Shown here: piece after piece, positions 45,212 to 56,416 of the stretch
Layout of the letters: every line of letters starts with the position of its first letter
Position numbering within the stretch: the first letter of the stretch is position 1
NCBI RefSeq assembly: GCF_026672425.1
Contig: NZ_JAPPRC010000004.1
Location: 173,501-237,500, forward strand
Direction of reading: 5' to 3'
Length of the DNA: 64,000 nt
Origin: Pannonibacter sp. SL95
Lineage (GTDB): Bacteria; Pseudomonadota; Alphaproteobacteria; Rhizobiales; Stappiaceae
Program-made: the position numbers and the translations under genes
The notes under the pieces: model-generated
The model's input: only the letters and a program-made list of their open reading frames with translations
Database searches by the model: none
What the model was told of the DNA's origin: nothing

Positions 45212-45636
45212 GCGAGGATCAGCCCGGTGGGGAACCGGTCAGATCGCGCCGGGAAGGCCATGCGAGCCTCTGGGTCTTTGTGCTGGCCGGCCCGCTTTTC
45301 GGCGAGATTCTGGTGCTGTGGGCGCTCGGTGCGGGACCATTGACCCTGCCGCTGCTACTGGCCGGGCTGCCGCCAGCCTATGCCATCGGTCTGGTACCGG
45401 CCCTGCTGGTTGGCGTGCTGGATCAACGACTGGCGCGGGGCGGCTTTACGGCCCTTCGACGGCTGGTCAGCGTTGCAATCGCCGGCGCGGCCGCAGGACT
45501 TGCGGTGCTGCTGCCGCTTTATGGCGCCGGGCTGATCCATGGCGCCGATCCCCTGATGCTGCCGCTGGTCACGTCGGCAAGCGCCAGCCTTTGCCTGGTC
45601 CTCGTGCTGGCCTGGCACCGGCTGGCGGCCTCCTGA
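45208..45636 (+). CDS. Small integral membrane protein
   Basis: 142 residues, starting at GTG 45208, which overlaps the previous stop (GTGA). Four hydrophobic segments are seen, around residues 22-44, 48-70, 84-106 and 118-138. There are no recognisable motifs. Tight coupling to the coiled-coil protein and VWA genes suggests they act together at the envelope. Confidence 0.75.
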   Translation: MSEDQPGGEPVRSRREGHASLWVFVLAGPLFGEILVLWALGAGPLTLPLLLAGLPPAYAIGLVPALLVGVLDQRLARGGFTALRRLVSVAIAGAAAGLAVLLPLYGAGLIHGADPLMLPLVTSASASLCLVLVLAWHRLAAS

Positions 45637-45667
45637 GGGCCGCCCCTTTTTTTATATGGAGATCGGG

Positions 45668-46546
45668 ATGCGCATCAGTCTGGTTCTGCTCGCCGCCTGC
45701 CTTGCAGGGCCCGTCGCACTGCCAATGCCGCAAGCCAAGGCTGCCATGGAATGCCTGCCGCGCATGGCGGCGTATCCCCCGGCTGCGCCCGAACCCTTGC
45801 GCGAGGAGCGTCCCTGCCCCAGCGCTCTGCTGTTCAACTTTTTTACCCGCCAGACCCCGCCCCTCGGACATGAATTCGAAATCGTCGGGTCTCATCTCTT
45901 CACGAGCAGCCATGACGGGTCCTACCAGGCAATCGTCGAATTCCGTCTGATTGCGCCCAACGGCCAGGGCTATGGTCCGGATGGCCGGATCTGCCCGCAA
46001 CCGGCGGCGGCTGCCGACATGCAGGTGCAGTTCGTCTATGATGACGTCGAGCAGCGCTGGCTTGACCTCGACAGCCGCGGCAGCATGGATCCGGCGACAC
46101 TGTGCCAGACGCAGATCCTCTGGAGCGATCAGGAGATCGCCGACCTGATCCGCAAGCCGCGCTTCGCGAGCCTTCCGCCAGCCGAGCGCGGACGGGTCTA
46201 CGAGGTCGCGCGCGGACCGGAGCGCCGGGCGATCCTGGATGCGGTGCGCGCCGCCAACGCCGATCTCAATGACCGCGTACCCATCGTCTTCGTCGTCGAT
46301 ATCCTGCGCGCCGACGGCACCAACGCCTATTTCCGTGGCAAGGTTCGCCTGCGCGACGGCGGCGGGCCGGTGAGCGCGGCGGATTGGGGCGCCTGTGAAC
46401 AGGAGCCCGAGGACGCTGTGCTTGAAGCCTTGCTGGAGCGCCGGAATGGCGTCTGGACTGCCGTCAAGGCCAACCGCTGCGCCGATGATGTGTTGCTTTC
46501 AGACGAGGACCGGCGCCGGTTCCGGGCGCTGGTGATGGAAAACTGA
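45668..46546 (+). CDS. Exported protein of unknown function, last gene of the operon
   Basis: 292 residues from ATG 45668, which has GGAG six bases upstream; an earlier ATG at 45656 lacks a site. A signal peptide ends near PQAKA. Cysteines at MECLP, RPCPS, RICPQ, TLCQT, GACEQ and NRCAD suggest disulfides in the periplasm or outside. No family was recognised. It lies 31 bases after the membrane protein gene. Confidence 0.75.
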   Translation: MRISLVLLAACLAGPVALPMPQAKAAMECLPRMAAYPPAAPEPLREERPCPSALLFNFFTRQTPPLGHEFEIVGSHLFTSSHDGSYQAIVEFRLIAPNGQGYGPDGRICPQPAAAADMQVQFVYDDVEQRWLDLDSRGSMDPATLCQTQILWSDQEIADLIRKPRFASLPPAERGRVYEVARGPERRAILDAVRAANADLNDRVPIVFVVDILRADGTNAYFRGKVRLRDGGGPVSAADWGACEQEPEDAVLEALLERRNGVWTAVKANRCADDVLLSDEDRRRFRALVMEN

Positions 46547-46685
46547 TGCCCTCTGCCCGCCTGGCCGGGCCGCCGGAGGTCTGAAGCTTTGGCGCTGACC
46601 CAGCGTTCTGAGCCCATTGCAATGCAAGATGGCCAAATTATAGTGACCGGCGGTGCCGCATAAGCGCGCCGCCGGGAGACGGGGC

Positions 46686-47648
46686 ATGGTTCTTCCCTTT
46701 CGTGCCAAGACAGCGCTGGATGCCGGACAGACCGGTGTCGGGTTTCACGAGCTGTGCGATGTCTATGGCCGGATGATCGGGCACCGGTATTCCGATCTCG
46801 CAGCGGAGGACGAGGGCAAGGTCCGCCGTTTTTCGAACATCTCCCTGCCCGAGGCCTGCGCCACGTCCTTCAATCAGGGCCTGTCCCGGTTCTCGATGTC
46901 GGACAACCAGAACGGTCTTGATCTGGTGATCGTGTCGATGCCCGAATGCGGCTCCGAGCTGATCTATGAACAGCGCGGCTCGGCGGTGGTGGCGCGCAAT
47001 GGCGACGCCATCTTTCATGCCACCTCCGAGCGGCTGATTTCGCACACGCAGCGTGTCGCAGGCATTCTGGCGGTCGCCCTGCCCCGTCGAAAGCTCGCCG
47101 CTCTGGCCCGGCTCGATGACTGTGGTCCCATTGGCCGTATTGCGGCCGAAAATCCCGCATTCCGGCTGTTTCGCTCCTACGCAAGTTCATTGCTGACGCT
47201 TGAGAACGACCCGGACTTTCGCCTGGCAGACCGGATCGGCGATCAGCTTGCGGAGCTGCTGGCGCTGGCTATCGGCGCCAGCCGGCACGGGCAGGACGTC
47301 CTGCGTGAAGGCACGGCCTTGCCCGACGCGCGCTTTCATCAGGCAGAGCAGATCATCAAGCGGCACCTTTCGGAACCAGAGCTGAACGAAGCCCATATCG
47401 CCCGTGCCTTGCTGGTGTCGCCCAGCACCGTCCGTCAGGTCTTCGCCCGGCGGGGGCTGTCTGTCGCCAGTTTCATCCGCGAGGCGCGCCTGGCACGCGC
47501 GCATGCAATGCTGAGCGGGGCGGACGGCCATGACCGGCGCATCGTCGATATTGCTGCCGACTGCGGCTTTAACAGCATGTCCGCGTTCTACGCCGGCTTC
47601 CGCGCCGTCTACGGCTGCAGCCCGAAGGATATTCGCGGTTCCCTCTGA
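46686..47648 (+). CDS. AraC-family transcriptional regulator
   Basis: 320 residues from ATG 46686, preceded by GGGAGACGGGG. The C-terminal double helix-turn-helix is clear: NEAHIARALLVSPSTVRQVF and RRIVDIAADCGFNSMSAFYAGFRAVYGCSPKDIR. The N-terminal half resembles the AraC-binding-domain-like region of the OruR/FeaR kind and should sense a ligand. It follows the exported-protein operon on the same strand and may control it; that is positional inference. Confidence 0.85.
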   Translation: MVLPFRAKTALDAGQTGVGFHELCDVYGRMIGHRYSDLAAEDEGKVRRFSNISLPEACATSFNQGLSRFSMSDNQNGLDLVIVSMPECGSELIYEQRGSAVVARNGDAIFHATSERLISHTQRVAGILAVALPRRKLAALARLDDCGPIGRIAAENPAFRLFRSYASSLLTLENDPDFRLADRIGDQLAELLALAIGASRHGQDVLREGTALPDARFHQAEQIIKRHLSEPELNEAHIARALLVSPSTVRQVFARRGLSVASFIREARLARAHAMLSGADGHDRRIVDIAADCGFNSMSAFYAGFRAVYGCSPKDIRGSL

Positions 47649-47784
47649 CCTTATTCAGCAAAATTGTCAGATAACGGACAGGTCCTTGACGGAATCCGGA
47701 CGCCATTGCGATGCCGCCGCGCGACAGTGCACGCGGGCAGCAGCACGAGGTGGCCAGTTGGGACTGAACCGCAAAGATCCTGCC

Positions 47785-48729
47785 ATGCAGGTGCACATCC
47801 GCGCGCGCATGGGCAAGCCAGAGGACGCAGACGCCATCCTGTCCCTGCTGGCAACAGCCGATGCCGCGCTTGGCGGCCATGCCTTGCGCAATCCGGGTGT
47901 CTTCGCCGGGCTGATCAAGGCCGGAAAGATCATGGCGGGCTGCATCGAACTGCATCAGCCCGGTGGCGGCTGGGCACTGGGCGCGGCGGGGGTTTCGGCC
48001 TTCATCGGCGAAGCCGAAGCTGCTGCCTGGGCAGAGGCGCCCTCGCCGCATTTCGCGGCACAGCTTCTCGATCTGGAGGCCGCCGGATCATCTATCCTTC
48101 TGGCACCGCCGGCCATCGGATGCGCCAATGCGGGTGGCGGGCTCAATCTATTCGTCCTTGGGTTTGCCTGTGCCTTTGCACCGGGTTCGCCGCTGGTTCC
48201 GCCGCTGCTGACGCGGGCGATCGAGCATTTTGTATCCTGCCATCGGGGCTACTACCTGAAGCGGCTGATGCGTGAGGACCCTGCCCCGGTCGCAGAAATG
48301 TTTGTGCGCTCGGGCATGCGCAGCATCGGCAGTTTCACGACGGCGGACGGATCACGCGTGGCAACGCTGATGGAGCGGTCAGATACGTCCCCGCTCTTCC
48401 CGCATTCCCCGGCTGCAATGCTGTTCCAGTTCCTGCCACCGCTAATCGGCTTTTCTGCCTCGGAGCGGCGTGTGCTGGAGCTGGCGCTGGACGGACTTTC
48501 GGATGGCGAGATCGCAGCCGAGCTGTCGCTGTCGCCACATACGCTCAAGCGTCTTTGGCGGCTGGTATTTTCCCGGTGTGCCGAAGCCTTGCCGGACCTG
48601 TTTGAAGACTGCGGCACGATCAGCGGCGTCACCGGTGTCCGCGGCCCGGAAAAGCGCGGCCATATCCTCCGCTATGTCCGCCACCATCCGGAGGAACTGC
48701 GCGCCTATCGCATGGCCGTACGGAATTGA
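47785..48729 (+). CDS. LuxR-type helix-turn-helix protein with unrecognised N-terminal domain
   Basis: 314 residues from ATG 47785; a TTG at 47758 with GAGG seven bases upstream is an alternative start. Near residue 225, FSASERRVLELALDGLSDGEIAAELSLSPHTLKR (seen as one LuxR/GerE-type helix-turn-helix) is followed by about 55 residues. The N-terminal 200 residues, with SGMRSIGSFTT near the end, might be a degenerate acyltransferase-like sensor, but this is only a shape impression. It ends 19 bases before the CRISPR array 1 trailer repeat; no link between them is implied. Confidence 0.7.
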   Translation: MQVHIRARMGKPEDADAILSLLATADAALGGHALRNPGVFAGLIKAGKIMAGCIELHQPGGGWALGAAGVSAFIGEAEAAAWAEAPSPHFAAQLLDLEAAGSSILLAPPAIGCANAGGGLNLFVLGFACAFAPGSPLVPPLLTRAIEHFVSCHRGYYLKRLMREDPAPVAEMFVRSGMRSIGSFTTADGSRVATLMERSDTSPLFPHSPAAMLFQFLPPLIGFSASERRVLELALDGLSDGEIAAELSLSPHTLKRLWRLVFSRCAEALPDLFEDCGTISGVTGVRGPEKRGHILRYVRHHPEELRAYRMAVRN

Positions 48730-48748
48730 TTGTTGAGCGATACCTTTG

Positions 48749-50119
48749 GGTTTTGTCCCCGCGTTTGCGGGGAGCACACGCATGGCCCGGGCACCAAGGC
48801 CCGCCTCGCCGGTTCATCCCCGCGTGTGCGGGGAACACACCACAGCTGAATATGTCGAGGAGTTTGGCCTCGGCTCATCCCCGCGTGTGCGGGGAACACG
48901 TGCTGTACGGGGAAAGCAACGTCGGCAAGACCGGTTCATCCCCGCGTGTGCGGGGAACACCCGCCGATCTCGTTGGCGATCTCAAGCGCGGTCGGTTCAT
49001 CCCCGCGTGTGCGGGGAACACCTGCCGCTGATATTCGCCGATCCGGTTCAGATCGGTTCATCCCCGCGTGTGCGGGGAACACACAGCGCCGCCGCCAGCC
49101 GGGCCAAGCCCAAGCGGTTCATCCCCGCGTGTGCGGGGAACACCCGTCGCTGCCTTTGCCGGATATGCGAAAGTGCGGTTCATCCCCGCGTGTGCGGGGA
49201 ACACTTTGAACGCAGCTCGCGGAGGCGCATCACCGCCGGTTCATCCCCGCGTGTGCGGGGAACACAGCGCAGACCACGGAGACGCGCAGATGGCCAGCGG
49301 TTCATCCCCGCGTGTGCGGGGAACACGGCATGGCCACCAGCGTTCTGCGGCGTCATGGCGGTTCATCCCCGCGTGTGCGGGGAACACCTTTGGCAACAAA
49401 TCCGGCTCCGGATCGGTCACGGTTCATCCCCGCGTGTGCGGGGAACACGCTGTCTCGATGCGATAAGCCTTGTTTTCCAGCGGTTCATCCCCGCGTGTGC
49501 GGGGAACACCACTCTTGCGCGGGTACGTCCCAGACAACCGCCGGTTCATCCCCGCGTGTGCGGGGAACACAGGGATGTTGAGCTGACGGGCAACCGGTGC
49601 AACGGTTCATCCCCGCGTGTGCGGGGAACACCAGGAACTCCTCAAGCCACAGCTCATAGACATCGGTTCATCCCCGCGTGTGCGGGGAACACGGTATCGA
49701 CCGCCCCGATGGCGTAGCCCTCGCCGGTTCATCCCCGCGTGTGCGGGGAACACCCGGACGCCAGATTGTAAAGCAGGGTGGAAACCGGTTCATCCCCGCG
49801 TGTGCGGGGAACACGATAGGCCGAATTGCATCATCGATGGGCCGGGCGGTTCATCCCCGCGTGTGCGGGGAACACATGGCGTCGGGAACGGCGATCCGGT
49901 CCTGAACCGGTTCATCCCCGCGTGTGCGGGGAACACGGTTCTTGCCTATGACGCACGCGGCCGATTGGCGGTTCATCCCCGCGTGTGCGGGGAACACCGA
50001 TGGCGGCTTCAGGAGCGGCCTCCAACGAGCGGTTCATCCCCGCGTGTGCGGGGAACACAACGCAATCCGGAGTATGTGAAGCCGTGACGCCGGTTCATCC
50101 CCGCGTGTGCGGGGAACAC
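48749..50119 (-). CRISPR. Type I-E CRISPR array 1: 23 repeats, 22 spacers
   Basis: 29-base repeats at a constant 61-base period from 48749 to 50091, so all spacers average 32 bases. On the plus strand the repeat reads CGGTTCATCCCCGCG then TGTGCGGGGAACAC. The transcribed form is the reverse complement (GTGTTCCCCGCAC start, ATGAACCG end), so transcription runs right to left from the leader at 50120. The leftmost copy (48749-48777) has about six mismatches and the third (48871) one, as expected at the old, trailer end. Spacers could not be matched to any source by eye. Confidence 0.97.
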
Positions 50120-50194
50120 TCTTCCTGGAGAGCGTTGAATATGCTGCAGAATTTCAAAGAGCAGAATGCTACCGATTTTTTGGCGTGTTTCAGG
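50120..50194 (-). promoter_or_regulatory. Leader of CRISPR array 1
   Basis: The 75 bases between the newest repeat and the end of cas2. A 26-base motif at 50150-50175, AATTTCAAAGAGC followed by a GCTACCGA end, matches array 2's leader at 23 of 26 positions and starts 30 bases from the repeat in both. It is probably the promoter or the site that guides Cas1-Cas2 integration. Confidence 0.75.
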
Positions 50195-51440
<1,246 letters not shown>

Positions 51441-51444
<4 letters not shown>

Positions 51445-52175
51445 GCGCGCCGGATCAGCATCAATCCGCAGCCGAATGCCCGGGCGCGGCCGAAGCCAAG
51501 GGCAAGCCGGGTGAGGAAAGCGGCAGGATCCGTGACGTCCAGCAAGCCCTGGACATCCAGCACGCCGAACCTCGCCGGCCTCTCGCGCTGACGGGGAACG
51601 TCCTCAACCGTGTAGCTGTCGACCTGGACGGCCGTGAGGGTGAAGCCGTTCGCCTCTCCCTGCCGGGACAGCCAGTCGCGCGCGGCAACATCCGCCAGCG
51701 CATCCCGCAGCCGGGCGCGCGGCCGGGGCGCCGTCGCGGCCTCCTCCTCGCTGCGGATCAGATCCATCGTCACATCGCACCGGCGGCGCAGGGCACGGCC
51801 ATCCGGCCCTGTGCCGACCTTTCGGTTGACGGTGGCATTGACGCGCAGCTGGAACGCCAGCCGGTCCCCCGCAGACAGGTCCGGCGCGAACGGACGGGTC
51901 TCGACATCAAAGAACGGCGAGCCGTCGGCGGGCTTCGGGCCGAGGACGAAGTACCGGCTCAGGTCACCATCCCGCCGCCAGAGGAACCGGGGTGCCGTGC
52001 CATCCGGATCTGCTGCGATCCCGTCTGCCTGAGCGGACGGCATGACCGTCCACAGCAGCCGGTGGTCGATGCTGATCCGCGCGCCGGGCTGGTCCGGATT
52101 GAGCACGGCAATCAATGGCGCGACGGCTTTCGCATCCCGCCGCAGGGTCAGTCGTGACAAGTGGAGCTCACTCAT
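51441..52175 (-). CDS. cas6e: Cas6e crRNA-processing endoribonuclease
   Basis: 244 residues from ATG 52175, which overlaps the cas5e stop by four bases; an in-frame upstream start would sit inside cas5e. MSELHLSRLTLRRDAKA is the usual Cas6e/Cse3 start, with H in HRLLWTVMP near residue 40. The C-terminal GLGFGRARAFGCGL-like glycine-rich loop is seen as LALGFGRARAFGCGLMLI. It would cleave the repeat hairpin to leave an eight-base 5' handle. Confidence 0.93.
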
Positions 52176-52945
52176 GGCAACGCCTCGCCCTGCACGGCCA
52201 GCCTGATCCGGGTCACATACTCGGACCTGGACGAAAACTGCCATGACACCCGGCTGGCCGGGTCGTCACGGCGGGAATGAACGCGCATGCGCGCGCCCTC
52301 TCCTGCCGCGTCAGCCCCAAGATCCTCGGGACATTCGGCCGACAGGACCCCGTGATCAAAGCCGAAGGACCGCAGATGCGGGTCAGCCGACAGATAGGCC
52401 TGGAACGCCGCCGCAGCGGACGGCACCGCCAGCACCTGCGGATTGAGCGGACGGGCGAGCGGGCACGACTTTCGCCCCAGCCACAGGGCGAAGCGGGGCC
52501 GGCGAAACGCCTCGGCCAGTGACGGCAGAAGGTCGGATCCGTCCTGCACCGCAAATCCCGCCAGATAGAACACGTCGGACCTGTACTCCCGCCGGGTGAT
52601 CGAGGTCTCAAGGCTGGCACGCCGCTTCAGCGCCTCCGCCCGGGTCGACGGCTGGCCGGCCGGGCCGGGCAAGGTCTGGAACGTATGGAAATCGGTGATC
52701 AGCTCGCCCGGGCGCAAGGTCAGGCTGGCGATGCGCAGCGCCGAGGCAATCTGCGCCTGCCCGGCCGCATCGTCCCGCCGGACACCGAGCGCGGCACCGG
52801 CGAGGCCGATGAGCGCCGACCGCGAGGGACGCTCCGCCGTGCCCCGCTGGGCGTTGCCGCCCGCCTCGCCGAAGCTCGCCAGTGGCGCGGCCAGCGCGAT
52901 GACAAGCCACGCCCCGGCGGCATCCGCTGCCGGTCCCTCCGTCAT
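52172..52945 (-). CDS. cas5e: Cas5e (CasD) Cascade subunit
   Basis: 257 residues. WLVIALAAPLASFGE at the start and RPSRSALIGLAGAALGVRRDD near residue 40 are conserved in Cas5 of type I-E. It caps the 5' handle of the crRNA in Cascade. It overlaps both neighbours by four bases, part of one translationally coupled series. Confidence 0.92.
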   Translation of the reverse strand: MTEGPAADAAGAWLVIALAAPLASFGEAGGNAQRGTAERPSRSALIGLAGAALGVRRDDAAGQAQIASALRIASLTLRPGELITDFHTFQTLPGPAGQPSTRAEALKRRASLETSITRREYRSDVFYLAGFAVQDGSDLLPSLAEAFRRPRFALWLGRKSCPLARPLNPQVLAVPSAAAAFQAYLSADPHLRSFGFDHGVLSAECPEDLGADAAGEGARMRVHSRRDDPASRVSWQFSSRSEYVTRIRLAVQGEALP

Positions 52946-54018
52946 TCCGGCACCGGCCAGTGCCCGCTGGCCGCAAAGCGCGCCAGATCATCCAGCGTGG
53001 CGCTGTCCGACGCGCCAACCTGCAGCACGCGCTCCTCGCTCCAGTCCTTGCCATAGGCTGCGGTGAACTCGTCACGCTTCGCCCGAAGGGCTTCGATGGA
53101 AGCAGCCGTGTGGTCATCGCCGGAGACGGGACGGGTGAACGCGCCGGCGAGCGTGCGCGGCTGGCCATCGCCCAGTTCCGCCAGGATGAACTCGGCGCGG
53201 ACGTGGTTGGCATAGCTGTTCTTCTTGCCCGACGGCGAGGCGACGGCTGCCGCCCGCACCAGCGCTTCGACGGACCGCTGTGCCAGGGCAGTATCGCCGT
53301 CGAGGTTTTCCGCCAGCAGCACGCGGTCGACGCAGATGTAGAGATAGAAGATGCCCGCGCCGAAACCGGACTCGCCGATGAAGCCGGCCCCGGCGTCCTC
53401 TTCCGCGCGTTTCAGATCGTCGACGGCGGTGTAGAAATCATCCTCGACGGAGACACGGGCCGTGGTGAAGGCATGTGCCACCTGGACGGCGGCATCCCGG
53501 TTGAACTCCGGACTGTCCGCCAGCATGCGGCCGAACATGGCAATGTCGGCAGCACCGTCGGCCTTCAGCAGCACCTCCCTGGCGAGCTCCTTGTCCTTCG
53601 GCAGTTTCTCGCCCTTCAGCTTGCGCTCGGCCAGATCAAAGGCAAGTGCGCGCTCCTGCGGCGAGATGAAGGCCAGCTGCTCGATATAGGCGGGGTCCTT
53701 GTCCTTCTCGCTCTTGATCTTGCCGAAAGCGCCGGCAATCTCCCGGGCATAGGTGAGCGCTTCGGCCTCCGGTGCGCCCTGAGCCAAAAGATGGTTCTGA
53801 ACCTCAAGCCCGAGCCGCTGGGTGCGGCTGCCGACATGATCCGTCAGCGCCAGGGCGAATGCGGGGTGGGTGCGAATGGCCCGCTTGATGGCCTGGCTGG
53901 AAATGCGCATCCGCGTCACCCCGCCCAGCGTCACGGTTTTCGGACGGCCAAGATCATCCCGGTTCGGATTGGAAGCCGGATAGGGCGTGAGGATGTGCAG
54001 TTGCAGGAAACGGGACAT
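52942..54018 (-). CDS. cas7e: Cas7e (CasC/Cse4) Cascade backbone subunit
   Basis: 358 residues from ATG 54018 with AGGAGAACTGAC upstream. LQLHILTPYPASNPNRDDLGRPKT and GGVTRMRISSQAIKRAIR are the family's start; FGAGIFYLYICVDRVLL and PSGKKNSYANHVRAEFIL are conserved further on. Six copies would line the crRNA. One base separates it from cse2. Confidence 0.95.
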   Translation of the reverse strand: MSRFLQLHILTPYPASNPNRDDLGRPKTVTLGGVTRMRISSQAIKRAIRTHPAFALALTDHVGSRTQRLGLEVQNHLLAQGAPEAEALTYAREIAGAFGKIKSEKDKDPAYIEQLAFISPQERALAFDLAERKLKGEKLPKDKELAREVLLKADGAADIAMFGRMLADSPEFNRDAAVQVAHAFTTARVSVEDDFYTAVDDLKRAEEDAGAGFIGESGFGAGIFYLYICVDRVLLAENLDGDTALAQRSVEALVRAAAVASPSGKKNSYANHVRAEFILAELGDGQPRTLAGAFTRPVSGDDHTAASIEALRAKRDEFTAAYGKDWSEERVLQVGASDSATLDDLARFAASGHWPVPE

Positions 54019-54019
54019 G

Positions 54020-54643
54020 TCAGTTCTCCTCAAGCTCTTCGGTCGCCTCGGCAGACGCGCTGGCAACGGCCGCCAGATCGCTGCCGTGGCCGCAGTATTC
54101 GAAGGTCCAGCGGCGGCGGACCTCGTCGTCAAACCCCGCCACCGAGCGGATAAAGTCGGGCATCTGGAACGGTGTCCGTCCGACGATGGCGATCGCACGC
54201 CGCGCCTGGCGCACGAACTGGTCCGGATCATCACCGGCGCGCAGCAGGGCGCTGAACCTGAGGGGGGAATACCGCGGCTTCTCGTCGGATGCCGACCGCG
54301 ATCCACTGGCCGGCGTTCCAAGCAGGTCGGCAAATCGCACCATGGCCCCGCCGGCCGGATCGCCCGGACGCGCTGATGCAAGCAGGATGGCCAGCCCGGC
54401 CAGACGCAGTGTCGCCGCCGATGCCGCCGATTTGCCCCTGGGCCAGGCCGCGCCTTGCGCCTTCGTCACCCGGCTGATCAGCTCCAGCGTGGAGGGCAGA
54501 AGCAATGCCTCAAGCGGCCCGTCGGCCCGGCGCAGCTGCGCCCGCTGGCTGCGGTCCCCATCATGGCCATGGACGTCCGGATGCAGGGCCCGCCACCAGC
54601 GCAGGATCTCGGAGACGGCCTCATCCGTCAGATACAGCGTCAT
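54020..54643 (-). CDS. cse2: Cse2 (CasB) small Cascade subunit
   Basis: 207 residues. ILRWWRALHP at the start and RAQLRRADGPLEALLLPS near residue 32 are typical of CasB. It stabilises the displaced strand in the R-loop. The start overlaps the cse1 stop by four bases (ATGA). Confidence 0.92.
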   Translation of the reverse strand: MTLYLTDEAVSEILRWWRALHPDVHGHDGDRSQRAQLRRADGPLEALLLPSTLELISRVTKAQGAAWPRGKSAASAATLRLAGLAILLASARPGDPAGGAMVRFADLLGTPASGSRSASDEKPRYSPLRFSALLRAGDDPDQFVRQARRAIAIVGRTPFQMPDFIRSVAGFDDEVRRRWTFEYCGHGSDLAAVASASAEATEELEEN

Positions 54644-56416
54644 GCCAGTTCCCCCTCGCCGAGCGCCTTCGCCGGTTTCCGCGTCTTGCCGGATGCGGAA
54701 GGTTTGACCTTCGGCTCCGGCTTCGGCAGACCGAGCGCCTCGTAAAGCCGGCCCCCCGCCGCGCGGTAGCCCAGAAACACCCCCAGCAGGCCGTGGCGCG
54801 CCTTGACGAGCCGCTCCGCTTTTTGCGGATCAGCCAAAGGAATCGGTGCATGGAGATCGAACTGCGCCAGTGCCGCCCGCTGGATCGTGCGCAGCCAGGA
54901 CTGGCGCAGCGGCGCCATGTCGTCGGGTGTCGCATCCGCCGGCAGCAGCAGCACCTGCGCCGTGATGGCGTGGAACGGCGCTTCGGTTGCGGCAAAGAAC
55001 GCCGACTGCGCCTGCGCGAGCACGCCCTTGTCGCCGTCCGCCTTCGACGCCTCGCCGAGCACAGCCACACGCACCGCCTCGCGCAGGGCCGAAGCCGCCT
55101 CGCCCCCTGCCGCGGCAAGGCTGCGGGCAAACTGCGTCAGCTAGGCGCGCCTGATCTTCCGTCCCCGCCAGATGCATCGGCTGCTCGGCCGACAGGAAGG
55201 CCATCGCCTCCATGTTGTTCATGGCCCAGCCGCCAACCCGCAGCAGCGGATCCCGGCCAGAGGTGAGCAAGGCGGCAGCGCGCGCCTTGCGCGCCTGGGC
55301 AACCGTGCGCGGCATGTCGGCCAGCACCCCTTGCTCGGAGCCAAGCGCCACCGAAACCCAGTCGCGATAGCCGAACCGGCCGGACTTCGGCTTGACGCTG
55401 TAGGGCTCGCCATCCTTCTTCAGGCGCCGGTACGGCGTCAGCGGATGCTGCCACAGGCCATAATCAAGGCCATGCGGCTTCTGGACAAAGCCCGTCACCA
55501 CAGGCCCCTCGCAGCCGGTCAGCGCACAGCGCCCGGCGGCAGGCCCCGGAACCAGCCGGATCCGGCGCGGCATGCCGAAAAACGCCTGCAGCGGATGCGC
55601 CCCCTCGGCCGGATCGGGATGGATCTTGCCGCCTGTGGCATCTGTGGCATCTGCGCCCTCCGGCGTCGCACCTTTCGCACCTTTCTGGTGGACTGGCGCG
55701 AGCCAGGGCAGCGCCGAGGCCAGACGCGCCGCCTTCAGCCGATTTGGCTCGGGGGTGACATTGGCCAGCAGCCGGCGCCACAGCGGCACCGGCGCAGACC
55801 CTGGACGCGCCTGCGGAATGACCAGCACGCTGAGCGGCCCGCCACCCCGCAGCGAGGTGCGGATGCCGGCCCCGCCAGCAGGAGCGAAGGCCTGCAAGGC
55901 ATAAAGTGCCATGGCTGCGGCGGGCAGACCCAGCGCCGGATAGCGCCCGCGATGGGTCAGCACATCGGCGTTTTTCTTCTGGCCGTTCTGTCCCGGCGTG
56001 TCGATGAACAGGGCCTCGACATCCCACTGCGCGGCCGCAGCAACCCCGGCCTCGAAGGGCTCCGGATCCTGCAGGAACCGGGGACCATCACCGGTCAGCT
56101 CGAACGCGAAAGCCAGCGGCTGCAGCCTTTCGGCAAACTCCGGACCGGTCATCGCCCCGCGCCAGAGCGCGGCCCAGTCGTCCTCATCGCGCACATCAAG
56201 ACAGATCTGGAGAAGGCCGATGCACAGCTCGTGGCACGCCATGTCGAGATCCGGCCGCCCCCAGGCAAATTCCACGGCATAGTCAGGGGCACTGCCGGAC
56301 GGCGCCGGCACTGGCGCGACCAGACCGGGCAGGCTGACCCAGGCCTTTGCACCAGACCGCAGGAGCACGGGGAGCCACGCATCCGTCAGAAGATTGAGCC
56401 TCACCCCACCCCACAA
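54640..56416 (-). CDS. cse1: Cse1 (CasA/Cas8e) large Cascade subunit, frameshifted
   Basis: Starts at 56416 with MWGGVRLNLLTDAWLPVLL, the usual Cse1 opening (N-L-L-T-D-x-W-L-P-V). The frame is good through AMAFLSAEQPMHLAGTEDQAR but then enters a nonsense tail. The true C-terminus (FARSLAAAGGEAASALREAV through ALGEGELA) lies in the next frame, which has a TAG at 55141-55143. Deleting one base at about 55142 joins them as ARL-LTQFARS. Intact length would be about 590 residues. If real, the loss removes the C-terminal helical bundle that contacts Cse2 and target DNA, and interference would be lost or weak. A sequencing error is equally possible. cse2 is translationally coupled behind it. Confidence 0.9.

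Noticed and set aside
48778..50090. Spacers of array 1 as matches to phage or to this window
   Set aside because: No spacer could be recognised by eye; a search against virus and plasmid databases would be needed.
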